Shown here one piece after another: positions 25,998 through 35,229 of a stretch of DNA of 64,000 nucleotides; position 1 is the stretch's first letter; the number at the start of each line of letters is the position of its first letter. Below the pieces are notes generated by a model, which saw only the letters and a list, made by a program, of their open reading frames with translations, had not been told where the DNA came from and ran no database searches. Made by a program: the position numbers and the translations under genes. This DNA is from Methylibium sp035762065 (GTDB lineage Bacteria; Pseudomonadota; Gammaproteobacteria; Burkholderiales; Burkholderiaceae_C): the NCBI RefSeq assembly GCF_035762065.1, contig NZ_DASTPW010000021.1:35758-99757 (forward strand). The letters are read 5' to 3'.

Positions 25998-27102
25998 ATG
26001 GACACCGAACAGATCAACGCCCTCGGCTCGACGCTCACCGACCTGCGCGCCAGGACGGCCGATCTCCGGAGGTATCTTTGACTTCGACGAGAAGTCGCGC
26101 CGCCTGAGCGAGGTCAACGCCGCGCTCGAAGACCCCGCCGTCTGGAACGACCCGAAGAACGCGCAGGCGCTGGGCAAGGAGAAGAAGGCGCTCGAAGCGG
26201 TGGTCGAGACGATCACGAGCCTCGATCGCAACCTCGCCGACAACACCGAGCTCTTCGACATGAGCAAGGAAGAAGGCGACCACGACGGCCTCGCCGCGCT
26301 GCAGGCCGAGACGCGGGAGCTGACCGCGCAGGTCGAGCAGCTCGAGTTCCGCCGGATGTTCAACAACCCGGCCGACCCGTCGAACTGCTTCGTCGACATC
26401 CAGGCCGGCGCCGGCGGCACCGAGGCCTGCGACTGGGCGCAGATGCTGCTGCGCCAGTACCTGAAGTACTGCGAGCGCAAGGGCTTCAAGGCGACGGTCG
26501 AGGACGAGACCGAAGGCGACACCGCCGGCATCAAGAGCGCGACGATCAAGGTCGAGGGCGACTACGCCTTCGGCCACCTGCGCACCGAAACCGGCGTGCA
26601 CCGTCTGGTGCGCAAGAGTCCCTTCGATGCGTCCGGCGGGCGGCACACCAGCTTCGCGTCGCTGTTCGTCTACCCGGAGATCGACGACTCGATCGAGATC
26701 GAGATCAACCCGTCCGACGTGCGCACCGACACGTACCGCGCCAGCGGCGCCGGCGGCCAGCACATCAACAAGACCGACTCGGCCGTGCGGCTCACCCACA
26801 TCCCGACCGGCATCGTCGTGCAGTGCCAGGACGGCCGCAGCCAGCACAGCAACCGCGACGTCGCGTGGAAGCGGCTGCGCTCGCGGCTGTACGACTTCGA
26901 GATGCGCAAGCGCCAGGAAGCGCAGCAGAAGCTCGAGGACAGCAAGACCGACGTCGGCTGGGGCCACCAGATCCGCAGCTACGTGCTCGACAACAGCCGC
27001 ATCAAGGACCTGCGCACCGGCGTCGAGGTCAGCGCGACGCAGAAGGTGCTCGACGGCGATCTCGATGCGTTCATCGAGGCCAGCCTGAAGCAGGGCGTTT
27101 GA
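25998..27102 (+). CDS. prfB: Peptide chain release factor 2, with programmed +1 frameshift
   Basis: RF2 (367 aa after shifting) releases peptides at UGA and UAA codons. Translation starts at ATG 25998, reaches CTT-TGA at 26076-26081 after 27 codons, and must slip +1 to continue in the frame ending at 27102. The body shows the RF2 discriminator tripeptide SPF in RKSPFDASGGRHTS and the catalytic GGQ in SGAGGQHINKTDSAVRLTH. The frame is interrupted in every genome with this autoregulation, so this is not a pseudogene. pepN follows after 22 nt. Confidence 0.97.
26067..26082 (+). promoter_or_regulatory. prfB programmed frameshift site
   Basis: Sequence CGGAGGTATCTTTGAC: a Shine-Dalgarno-like GGAGG, a 3-nt spacer and the slippery CTT followed by in-frame TGA and C. 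This matches the E. coli element (AGGGGGTATCTTTGAC) in spacing and slip codon. Low RF2 slows termination at UGA and favours the +1 slip, giving autoregulation. Confidence 0.97.
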
Positions 27103-27124
27103 AGCGAAGAAGCAGGAGAACAGC

Positions 27125-29833
27125 ATGAATCTGCGCGAAGGCACCGCTCCCATCGTCCGCCGCGAGGACTACGCCGAGCCGGCCTACCGGGTGCTGCGGG
27201 TCGATCTGACCTTCGACCTCGATCCGGCGAACACCCGCGTCATCAACCGCATGCAGATGGAGCGCAACCCGCGCGTCGCGTCGCAGCCGCTGCGGCTCGA
27301 CGGCGAGGACCTGAACGTCACCCGCGTGCTGATCGACAACGAGAGCGTCAGCTTCCGGATCGAGAACGGCCAGATGGTCGTCGACAGCGCCGCGCTGCTG
27401 CCGGGCGGGCCGTTCACCGTGGAGATCCGCAACACCTGCGCGCCGGAGAAGAACACGCAGCTCTCGGGCCTCTACACCTCGGGCGGCGGTTTCTTCACGC
27501 AGTGCGAGGCGCAGGGCTTCCGGCGCATCACCTTCTTCCCCGACCGGCCCGACGTGATGGCCGTCTACACGGTGATGCTGCGTGCCGATGCGAAGAAGTA
27601 CCCGGTGCTGCTGTCCAACGGCAACCTCATCGAGCAGGGGCCGCTGCCCGACGGCCAGCACTTCGCGATCTGGCACGACCCCTTCCCGAAGCCGAGCTAT
27701 CTGTTCGCGCTGGTCGCGGGCAAGCTGGTCGCGCGCGAGCAGAAGATCGTCTCGCGCTCCGGCAACGAGCACCTGCTGCAGGTGTGGGTGCGCGCGGGCG
27801 ATCTCGACAAGACCGAGCACGCGATGAACTCGCTGATCGCGTCGGTCGCCTGGGACGAGGCGCGCTTCGGGCTGCCGCTGGACCTGGAGCGCTTCATGAT
27901 CGTCGCGGTCAGCGACTTCAACATGGGCGCGATGGAGAACAAGGGCCTGAACCTGTTCAACACCAAGTACGTGCTCGCGAACGCGCAGACGGCGACCGAC
28001 GTCGATTTCGCCAACATCGAGAGCGTCGTCGGCCACGAGTACTTCCACAACTGGACCGGCAACCGCATCACCTGCCGGGACTGGTTCCAGCTGTCGCTGA
28101 AGGAAGGCCTCACCGTCTTTCGCGACCAGGAGTTCTCGATGGACATGGCGGGCAGCGCGTCGGCCCGCGCCGTCAAGCGCATCGACGACGTGCGCATGCT
28201 CAGGCAGGTGCAGTTCCCCGAGGACGCCGGCCCGATGGCGCACCCGGTGCGGCCCGACGCCTACCAGGCGATCGACAACTTCTACACCGCGACCGTCTAC
28301 GAGAAGGGCGCCGAGGTCGTGCGCATGATGCACACGCTCGTCGGCCGCGAGGGCTTCGCGAAGGGCATGAAGCTCTACTTCCACCGCCACGACGGCAAGG
28401 CGGTGACCTGCGACGACTTCGCGCAGGCGATCGCCGACGCGAACCCGCGCAGCGCGCTCTTCGCGAAGCTCGACGTCTTCAAGCGCTGGTACGCGCAGGC
28501 CGGAACGCCCCGGCTCACCGCGCGCGGCGCCTACGATGCGCAGGCACGCAGCTACACCCTGACGCTCGCGCAGCACGGCCTGCCGACCCCCGGCCAGCCG
28601 GACAAGCAGCCGTGGCTGATCCCGGTCGCGATGGCGCTGCTCGGCGCCGACGGCCGCCCGCTGCCGCTGCAGCTGGAGGGCGAGCCGGGTCCGGTCGCCG
28701 ACGCCAGCACCGGGAGCCGGGCGACCGAGCGCCTGCTGGTGCTCGAGGGGTCGAGCGCGCGCTACGTCTTCGTCGGCCTCGACGAGCAGCCGGTGCCGTC
28801 GCTGCTGCGCGGCTTCTCGGCGCCGGTGGTGCTCGATGCCGAGCTGAGCGATGCGCAGCGGCTGACGCTGCTCGCGCACGACAGCGATCCCTTCAACCGC
28901 TGGGAGGCCGCGCAGCAGCTGATGCTTGAGCGGCTGGTGCAAGGCCAGCCGCTCGACGCGACGCTGCTCGACGCGCTGCGCCGCCTGCTGCGCGAGCCCG
29001 GCCTCGACGCCGCGTTCAAGGAGCTGGTGCTGACGCTGCCGAGCGAGAGCTACGTCGCCGAGCGGATCGGCAAGGACGTCGATCCACAGCGCGTGCACGC
29101 CGCTCGCGAGTCGATGAAGCGCCAGCTCGCGAGCGCGCTGCGCGACGACTGGGCCTGGGCCTTCGAAACCCACCAGCCCGCCGGCGGCTACCGGCCCGAC
29201 GCCCAGGGCAGCGGCCAGCGTGCGCTCGCGAACCTGGCGCTCGCGATGCTGGTGCTCGACGCGACGCTGCAAGGCGACGCGATCTGGCCCGGCCGCGCGT
29301 ACCAGCGCTTCAAGGACGCCTCGAACATGAGCGACCGCTTCGGCGCGCTCGCGGCATTGGTGCAGGCCGACGCCGAGCTGGCCACGCCGGCGCTCGAACG
29401 CTTCCATGCGATGTTCAAGGACGAGCCGCTGGTGATCGACAAGTGGTTCGCGCTGCAGGCCGGCGCGAGCGAGCCGCTCGGCGCGCGCGCGGGCCAGGTG
29501 TTCGCGCGCGCGAAGGCGCTGCTCGCGCACCCGGACTTCTCGCTGAAGAACCCCAACCGCGCGCGCAGCGTGCTGGCCACGCTGCTGCTGAGCAACCCGG
29601 CTGCGCTCCACCGCACCGACGCGGCCGGCTACCGCTTCTGGGCCGACAAGGTGATCGAGGTGGACGGCTTCAACCCGCAGCTCGCCTCGCGCCTGGCCCG
29701 CGCGCTCGACCGTTGGCGCTGCCTGGCCGAGCCCTATCGCTCGGCAGCGCGCGAGGCGATCCAGCGCGTCGCCGAGCGTCCGGCCCTGTCGGACGACACG
29801 CACGAGATCGTCACCCGCGCGCTGGCCGACTGA
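27125..29833 (+). CDS. pepN: Aminopeptidase N (M1 family)
   Basis: A 902-residue zinc aminopeptidase of general peptide breakdown. Substrate loop GAMENKGLNLFNTKYVLA and zinc site HEYFHNWTGNRI followed by LKEGLTVFRDQEFS are intact (residues about 300-345). Domains are an N-terminal beta-saddle, the thermolysin-like catalytic part, a small beta domain and a helical C-terminus. ATG 27125 has an AGGAG site 27116-27120. It sits between prfB and fbp on one strand. Confidence 0.97.
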   Translation: MNLREGTAPIVRREDYAEPAYRVLRVDLTFDLDPANTRVINRMQMERNPRVASQPLRLDGEDLNVTRVLIDNESVSFRIENGQMVVDSAALLPGGPFTVEIRNTCAPEKNTQLSGLYTSGGGFFTQCEAQGFRRITFFPDRPDVMAVYTVMLRADAKKYPVLLSNGNLIEQGPLPDGQHFAIWHDPFPKPSYLFALVAGKLVAREQKIVSRSGNEHLLQVWVRAGDLDKTEHAMNSLIASVAWDEARFGLPLDLERFMIVAVSDFNMGAMENKGLNLFNTKYVLANAQTATDVDFANIESVVGHEYFHNWTGNRITCRDWFQLSLKEGLTVFRDQEFSMDMAGSASARAVKRIDDVRMLRQVQFPEDAGPMAHPVRPDAYQAIDNFYTATVYEKGAEVVRMMHTLVGREGFAKGMKLYFHRHDGKAVTCDDFAQAIADANPRSALFAKLDVFKRWYAQAGTPRLTARGAYDAQARSYTLTLAQHGLPTPGQPDKQPWLIPVAMALLGADGRPLPLQLEGEPGPVADASTGSRATERLLVLEGSSARYVFVGLDEQPVPSLLRGFSAPVVLDAELSDAQRLTLLAHDSDPFNRWEAAQQLMLERLVQGQPLDATLLDALRRLLREPGLDAAFKELVLTLPSESYVAERIGKDVDPQRVHAARESMKRQLASALRDDWAWAFETHQPAGGYRPDAQGSGQRALANLALAMLVLDATLQGDAIWPGRAYQRFKDASNMSDRFGALAALVQADAELATPALERFHAMFKDEPLVIDKWFALQAGASEPLGARAGQVFARAKALLAHPDFSLKNPNRARSVLATLLLSNPAALHRTDAAGYRFWADKVIEVDGFNPQLASRLARALDRWRCLAEPYRSAAREAIQRVAERPALSDDTHEIVTRALAD

Positions 29834-29851
29834 CCCTTCTTCGAGACCGCC

Positions 29852-30871
<1,020 letters not shown>

Positions 30872-30923
30872 CGCTAAACTCCGCCGCCTGCCGCACGGGA
30901 GCGCGCGCAGGGTCCACGAAAAC

Positions 30924-30999
30924 GCCGGTGTAGCTCAGTTGGTAGAGCAGCGCATTCGTAATGCGAAGGTCGGGAGTTCGACTCTCTTCACCGGCACCA
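30924..30999 (+). tRNA. tRNA-Thr (anticodon CGU)
   Basis: A 76-nt tRNA with acceptor GCCGGTG/CACCGGC, D-arm GCTC-GAGC, anticodon loop TTCGTAA (CGU, decoding ACG) and encoded CCA at 30997-30999. The sequence follows E. coli thrW closely, a known phage and island integration site. Its 3' 49 nt are repeated exactly at 41707-41755, so the present 3' half was supplied by the integrated element. No terminator follows directly. Confidence 0.98.
30951..30999 (+). repeat. attL, 49-bp direct repeat (3' half of tRNA-Thr)
   Basis: Runs from CGCATTCGTAATGCG in the anticodon arm to the CCA end. It is identical over 49 bp to 41707-41755. The flanking bases differ on both sides (preceding base G here, T at the other copy), which fixes the repeat limits. 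Confidence 0.97.
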
Positions 31000-31111
31000 G
31001 TCAACAAGCGGGTTTGCGAGGGATCGCAAGCTGTCAGGCGGCGGTGATCGACGACTTTGGGACAATCCTGGCACATCTTCGGACGTCCTTGGCCTGGTCG
31101 GAGATCACTGC

Positions 31112-32194
31112 ATGCCTACCTTCGAAGAACGTCGGGACCGCGCCGGTCAAGTCATCACGCTGCGCGTGAAGATCCGCCGGCGCGGCTTCCCCGAGGTCAG
31201 CCGCTCGTTTGACGTCAACGGGTCGTCACAAGCCGCGCTGCGGCAGGCCCGCCGGGTCGCCGAGTCATGGGCCGCCGACATCGAATCCGAGATGCAGCGC
31301 GGAGCGTTCGTCTCGCGCGCAGAGTCGGAGCAGACCACGCTCTACGAGTGCCTCGGACGCTACCTGGCCGAAATCACGCCGCACAAGAAGGGGCGCGTGC
31401 AGGAGACGAGCCGCATCCGCAACCTGCAGAAGCACCCGCTGGCCAAGAAGTTCATGGCCGGCATCCGCGGCGCCGACCTGGCCGTGTTCCGTGATGATCA
31501 GCTGCAGCGAGTCGGGCCGGCATCGGTGCAGCGAGACCTGGCGATCCTCTCGCACGTCTTCAACGTCGCAAGGCGCGAGTGGGGTATGGAGAACCTGTCG
31601 AACCCCCTGCAGGTCGTCCGCAAACCGAAGCTACCGAACGGCCGCTCACGCCGCGTGACCGAGGAAGAGATCGACGCGATCGTCGAGGCGAGCGAATCGC
31701 CGCACCTCGCGGCGCTCGTGCGCCTGGCGGTCGAGTCGGCAATGCGGCGCGGCGAGCTGATTTCGATCCGCTGGGAGAACGTCAACCTCGACAAGCAGTG
31801 GCTGTGGCTGCCCGACACGAAGAACGACACGGGTCGGCATGTGCCGCTTTCGAAGAAGGCGGTACGGCTGCTACGCAAGGTGCGCGATGCGGCCGGCACG
31901 GCGCCGAAAGGGTTGGTCTTTCCGATGCAGCCCGACAGCGTCTCGCGCGCGTTCGCGCGAGCCGTGAGCCGCGCTCGGAGCCAGCTCACCGGCGACTTGC
32001 TTCGATCGCCGAATGGTCATGCGCCGCTGGCCGATCTGCGCTTCCACGATCTCCGCCACGAAGCTACGAGTCGGCTCTTCGATCGTGGACTGCATCAGCT
32101 CGAGGCCGCGGCAGTGACGGGGCACAAGGACGTGCGGATGCTGATGCGTTACACGCACGCGCAGGCCGAACTGCTCGCCAAGAAGCTGGGGTGA
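31112..32194 (+). CDS. int: Tyrosine recombinase (phage-type integrase)
   Basis: A 360-residue site-specific recombinase. It has an N-terminal arm-binding domain (VKIRRRGFPEVSRSFDVNG), a core-binding SAM-like domain (YECLGRYLAEITPHKKG), and a catalytic domain. Catalytic residues are visible: Arg in AMRRGELISIRWENV, the HxxR box in FHDLRHEATSRLF, His in TGHKDVRMLMRY and nucleophile Tyr in MRYTHAQAELL. It lies 112 nt inside attL and reads away from the tRNA, the usual layout for tRNA-integrating elements. Confidence 0.95.
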   Translation: MPTFEERRDRAGQVITLRVKIRRRGFPEVSRSFDVNGSSQAALRQARRVAESWAADIESEMQRGAFVSRAESEQTTLYECLGRYLAEITPHKKGRVQETSRIRNLQKHPLAKKFMAGIRGADLAVFRDDQLQRVGPASVQRDLAILSHVFNVARREWGMENLSNPLQVVRKPKLPNGRSRRVTEEEIDAIVEASESPHLAALVRLAVESAMRRGELISIRWENVNLDKQWLWLPDTKNDTGRHVPLSKKAVRLLRKVRDAAGTAPKGLVFPMQPDSVSRAFARAVSRARSQLTGDLLRSPNGHAPLADLRFHDLRHEATSRLFDRGLHQLEAAAVTGHKDVRMLMRYTHAQAELLAKKLG

Positions 32195-32248
32195 GGAGTC
32201 GGCCTAGGGCGCTGGTACGCACCGCCGGCGTGGTGATGCACCTAACCT

Positions 32249-32395
32249 CTATGCGAGGTCGGCCGGCCGAAGAAAGTCGTCGATCCTCGGTGGCTCGTAG
32301 TCGATGTCGCCGGTGTCGGGCAACGCTTCCACCGCTTCGAGCAAGGTTCGCGGCACTTCGCTGACAGCTTGGTCGTTGTCTTCAATCGTGGGCAT
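32249..32395 (-). CDS. Possible 48-residue acidic protein
   Basis: A short frame from ATG 32395 to TAG 32249 gives a very acidic peptide (MPTIEDNDQAVSEVP ... IDYEPPRIDDFLRP). No ribosome-binding site is clear and no family is recognised. A strong hairpin upstream separates it from the preceding operon. Its composition is protein-like rather than random, which is the only reason to list it. The rest of 32195-32528 holds only the hairpin. Confidence 0.3.
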   Translation of the reverse strand: MPTIEDNDQAVSEVPRTLLEAVEALPDTGDIDYEPPRIDDFLRPADLA

Positions 32396-32437
32396 GGCCG
32401 TCGCTGTGAGTCAGCTTCAAGTTCTACGCTCGCTCGA

Positions 32438-32463
32438 GAGGCTGCGCCGCGAGGCGCAGCCTC
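32438..32463. terminator. Perfect 11-bp hairpin
   Basis: Stem GAGGCTGCGCC / GGCGCAGCCTC with GCGA loop, followed on the plus strand by ATTGCTTTG. It lies between the integrase and the minus-strand mazEF operon and could end either transcript. Confidence 0.6.
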
Positions 32464-32528
32464 ATTGCTTTGTGCATCGCCGAGCGACCGCGAAGCTCTA
32501 GATTGGTTTCGGCCGAAAAGCACCATGG

Positions 32529-33575
32529 TCACGCTCTACGGGAAGTTGCTGCAGCGCCGATCGCATAGTCCTTCACAACGAAGCCTGCTTCAGACGATGC
32601 GCCGACCATCGTGGGGCGTACCCAGATGACCTTGCTTTGCAGGCGCCGCAGATGGCCGCGGCGCAGGTGCATACGCGGGCCTGCATGAGTGCCGCCGGCG
32701 CCGGAGTGCTCCGCAGCCTTACCTTCGCCTGTTAGCTGAAGCACTTTGTAGGTAAAGAACGGCTGCTTGCCGCTCGCCAGGCGCTTCTTGTTGAGAGCGG
32801 CGGCCGGCTCGATCGTCGCAGTCCCGACGTTCGCGCAGTTGATGACGCTGCATGCTTGGACCAGCATCATCGTCTCATCGCGAGAGTCGAGCATGATCTG
32901 CGCGAAGACTTTCTCGAGGTTGCCGCCGAAGCCGGCGAGCATCTGCTCGTAGAACTCCGGCAACAGGTAGAAGGGCTCAGCACGGAACTGCTTGCCGTGT
33001 GGCTTCGCCAAGCCGGCCTCGATCGCCGCCGCGTTTGCGATCCGGCTTGCAGGGAGCGACTGCTCCAGTGTCATGGAGCGCACTTCGTTGTCGTACGGGA
33101 CGAACGAGCCGCCCAAGGCAGCCGTCCATCGCTTGTACTCTGGCCCCCAATAGATCGGCATGACGAAGATGCCGCCCTCGGGAAAGGCTTCGAGGATGTC
33201 GTTCAGGCCAGGCAGCAGCTCGTATTCAGGCCGAGCCTCCCAACACAGCGCGATGCGCTTGGTGGCTGGAGTCTGCGGAAAATCGCCGAGGTCCAGCACC
33301 CCGTCGTCGCCCTTGTCCCAAGGCGCCTCGAAGGCGACGCAGGGAAACGGCAGGCGCACTAGATCGAGGTGCGCCTGTTTCATGTCGTCGGGGTCGATCA
33401 GATCGCAGCAGTTCGGAAGAAGGAACTTCACGCTGTTGCAAAGCATGTCGACCAGACGATCGTGCACATGCGCCGACTTCGGCGCCATCGGTTGCACCCC
33501 GCGAGCGAACTCGAGAAGATCCTCGATCGCGTGCGCGCAGTAATTGAGAGGCTGAATCTGTTCGGTAGTCGGCAT
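32529..33575 (-). CDS. Unknown protein coupled to mazEF
   Basis: A 348-residue protein of unknown function. It is soluble, with no signal peptide. Notable parts are FPCVAFEAPWDKGDDGVLD, a central VFAQIMLDSRDETMMLVQAC, and a C-terminal basic block GPRMHLRRGHLRRLQSKVIW. That block is followed by a probable beta-strand VRPTMVGASSEAGFVVKDYA. A similar histidine/arginine-rich C-terminal block occurs in uncharacterised phage and plasmid proteins. It starts only 9 nt after the mazF stop, so it probably belongs to the same transcript as the toxin-antitoxin pair. Confidence 0.75.
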   Translation of the reverse strand: MPTTEQIQPLNYCAHAIEDLLEFARGVQPMAPKSAHVHDRLVDMLCNSVKFLLPNCCDLIDPDDMKQAHLDLVRLPFPCVAFEAPWDKGDDGVLDLGDFPQTPATKRIALCWEARPEYELLPGLNDILEAFPEGGIFVMPIYWGPEYKRWTAALGGSFVPYDNEVRSMTLEQSLPASRIANAAAIEAGLAKPHGKQFRAEPFYLLPEFYEQMLAGFGGNLEKVFAQIMLDSRDETMMLVQACSVINCANVGTATIEPAAALNKKRLASGKQPFFTYKVLQLTGEGKAAEHSGAGGTHAGPRMHLRRGHLRRLQSKVIWVRPTMVGASSEAGFVVKDYAIGAAATSRRA

Positions 33576-33584
33576 AGCAGTACG

Positions 33585-33944
33585 TCAGCGGACAGGCAAC
33601 AACACCGTGACCTTCGCCACCACATCGGCCAACACATCGTCGGCTGCTTTGCCCACTCGATCGGCGCGGCGAGCTTCCCAGTCGAGGTTGCGCACTTGGT
33701 CGGAGAGAACAACACCAGTCACCCCCTTGACTCCGACGAGTTCCACTTCGAAGGGGTAGCCTTTAACCTGGCTGGTCACCGGGCAGCAAAGCATAAGACC
33801 GGTCGCGGCGTTGTAGGCCTTGGGCGACAGCACTAGCGATGGCCGCCGGCCGGCCTGCTCGTGGCCCGCCTGAGGGTCGTAGTCGAGCCAAACGACATCT
33901 CCCTGCTCGGGCGCAGCCAACCGACGTGACATTCTCGTCACCAT
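33585..33944 (-). CDS. mazF: MazF/PemK-family mRNA interferase toxin
   Basis: A 119-residue toxin expected to cut RNA at short sequences. PemK-family blocks are GDVVWLDYDPQAGHEQAGRR and PSLVLSPKAYNAATGLMLCC, PVTSQVKGYPFEVEL, and GVVLSDQVRNLDWEAR with the conserved Asp/Gln/Asp region. ATG 33944 overlaps the mazE stop; a second in-frame ATG at 33932 would give 115 residues. Downstream unknown gene begins 9 nt after the stop. Confidence 0.92.
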   Translation of the reverse strand: MVTRMSRRLAAPEQGDVVWLDYDPQAGHEQAGRRPSLVLSPKAYNAATGLMLCCPVTSQVKGYPFEVELVGVKGVTGVVLSDQVRNLDWEARRADRVGKAADDVLADVVAKVTVLLPVR

Positions 33945-34177
33945 GCTTCGCGGCCGACCGGCGCGCCGAAGTCGACAGCGGCGTGACGATTCGCCGTCGT
34001 GATGCCTGCGACCAACTCTTCGAGCCGATATTCCCGCGCGGCGGGAACGAGGACGATCTTGCCATCCTCGGCCTTCAGATCGAGCTGGTCGCCCAAGGCG
34101 ACGTTGAGTTGCTTCATGATCGCGGCCGGCAAGCGGATCGCGCCGCTGTTGCCCCACTTCTGGATTTCAACGTTCAT
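33938..34177 (-). CDS. mazE: MazE-type AbrB-fold antitoxin
   Basis: A 79-residue antitoxin. The swapped-hairpin AbrB domain MNVEIQKWGNSGAIRLPAAI occupies the N-terminus and the acidic C-terminal part should wrap the toxin. ATG 34177 gives the canonical start; an upstream ATG at 34189 adds four residues. Promoter and operator-like palindrome lie 24-58 nt upstream. The stop overlaps mazF by 7 nt. Confidence 0.92.
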   Translation of the reverse strand: MNVEIQKWGNSGAIRLPAAIMKQLNVALGDQLDLKAEDGKIVLVPAAREYRLEELVAGITTANRHAAVDFGAPVGREAW

Positions 34178-34200
34178 GGGTTGGTCCAAGTAGTCGCAGT

Positions 34201-34235
34201 CTCTACATTGTAGAGCCGTGGCCGGTGAAAATCAA
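34201..34235 (-). promoter_or_regulatory. mazEF promoter with operator-like palindrome
   Basis: On the minus strand TTGATT (34235-34230) and TACAAT (34211-34206) are spaced by 18 bp, a good sigma70-type pair facing mazE. The -10 lies inside a perfect 15-bp palindrome, CTCTACATTGTAGAG (34201-34215). MazE or the MazEF complex would be expected to bind there and shut off the promoter. Confidence 0.7.
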
Positions 34236-34302
34236 ACGATGGGGACGCATCGAGACACGCGAAAGGATGTACTCGCAGTTCCCCGCCTAGGGTCGAACTC
34301 CC

Positions 34303-34410
34303 TGACCCGTCACCCAAACATCCCGAAAGGCGCTTCGACCCGTCACCCGATCAACCCGAATCCGCCGGCGGCAACTTGGCGTCTTCTTGCAGTGACCCGT
34401 CACCCAAACA
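34303..34410. repeat. Iteron-like direct repeats
   Basis: TGACCCGTCACCCAAACA occurs exactly twice, at 34303-34320 and 34393-34410. A partial third copy GACCCGTCACCC is at 34337-34348. All lie in a gene-poor stretch between the mazEF promoter and the transfer operon. They could be binding sites for a replication or regulatory protein of the element. Confidence 0.55.
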
Positions 34411-34513
34411 ACCTGGCTTGCCGCCGGGCGGCCATCGGTCCGCGCACAGCGAGCCGGGAATCCTTCAGCCAAGTCTCGGCAAGCTTGCGCAGAAGGCTCT
34501 ACGATTAGCCGCT

Positions 34514-34807
34514 ATGACGATCGAACGCTCACCGTCCGAGCCCAGCTTGCTCTCGTCGACCTTCGGCGTCTCCGACGCATTGCGTAGCAAGGTTTCAAAC
34601 GAGAATCTATTGCCAGCGGCGACCGAAGGCGAGCGCTTGCCGCCCATCTTCGGTCAGTCGCACAAGTTGCTGGCCGAGGTTGCATCGAAGGCCGCTTTCG
34701 ACGCTGATGCGGCGCATGTGCGTGCGGGACGGCTGCCGCCATCGCCGGCTCCAAGTGTCCACGGCAACGACAAGCCCAGCTCGCCCGGCGCTGATCTTCT
34801 TCCGTAG
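34514..34807 (+). CDS. Doubtful small protein
   Basis: A 97-residue frame from ATG 34514, preceded 8 nt upstream by TACGAT and with no Shine-Dalgarno. It contains LLSSTFGVSDALRSKVSNEN and FGQSHKLLAEVASKAAFDAD and ends in a proline/serine-rich tail. No family recognised. The base composition is less GC-rich than usual here. It could be chance. The wider stretch 34236-34826 holds only this frame and the iteron-like repeats. Confidence 0.3.
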   Translation: MTIERSPSEPSLLSSTFGVSDALRSKVSNENLLPAATEGERLPPIFGQSHKLLAEVASKAAFDADAAHVRAGRLPPSPAPSVHGNDKPSSPGADLLP

Positions 34808-34826
34808 CAGCCGCGGGAGCCGCGGT

Positions 34827-35216
34827 CTATCGTCGACGACTGTTGCGCTCGCCAAAGCACCTGGTGATCTCGTCTTCGAAGGTCGGTATCACCATGGCGG
34901 TGATCACCGCGACGCTCAGCGACAAGGTCAGGTACCGCGTGCCGAAGCCGATGAGCATCGACACCAGCGATACGAAGCCTGCGACGATGAGTACCGCATA
35001 CGGCTGGTCGCTTAGGAATCGCCAGGCTGACCGGCCCGCTGAGACGGGCAGGTTCCGCCAGCCGCCCCACTTGGCGAACTGCGCGCAGCCGCGAGCACGC
35101 GTCGCCGGCCGCAGCCACATGCAGATGACGGCGCCGACGCTGACGAGCCAGACGATCGGCATCGAAGGGACCGCCGCCACCATCGCGGTGACGCTCATGC
35201 GCTTGCTCGCTTCCAT
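34827..35216 (-). CDS. Membrane protein at the end of the transfer operon
   Basis: A 129-residue protein with four hydrophobic stretches (VTAMVAAVPSMPIVWLVSVG; AVLIVAGFVSLVSMLIGFG; LTLSLSVAVITAMVIPTF) and a basic C-terminus. No family recognised. ATG 35216 has an AGGAG site 6 nt away and follows virB6 by 13 nt, so it is the last gene of the operon. An entry-exclusion or assembly role is possible but unsupported. Confidence 0.65.
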   Translation of the reverse strand: MEASKRMSVTAMVAAVPSMPIVWLVSVGAVICMWLRPATRARGCAQFAKWGGWRNLPVSAGRSAWRFLSDQPYAVLIVAGFVSLVSMLIGFGTRYLTLSLSVAVITAMVIPTFEDEITRCFGERNSRRR

Positions 35217-35229
35217 CAAAGACTCCTGT

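Noticed and set aside
26079..26081. In-frame TGA early in prfB as a pseudogene sign
   Set aside because: It is the conserved programmed frameshift site, not a lesion.
34303..34410. CRISPR array
   Set aside because: Only two full 18-bp copies with unequal spacing and no cas genes anywhere.
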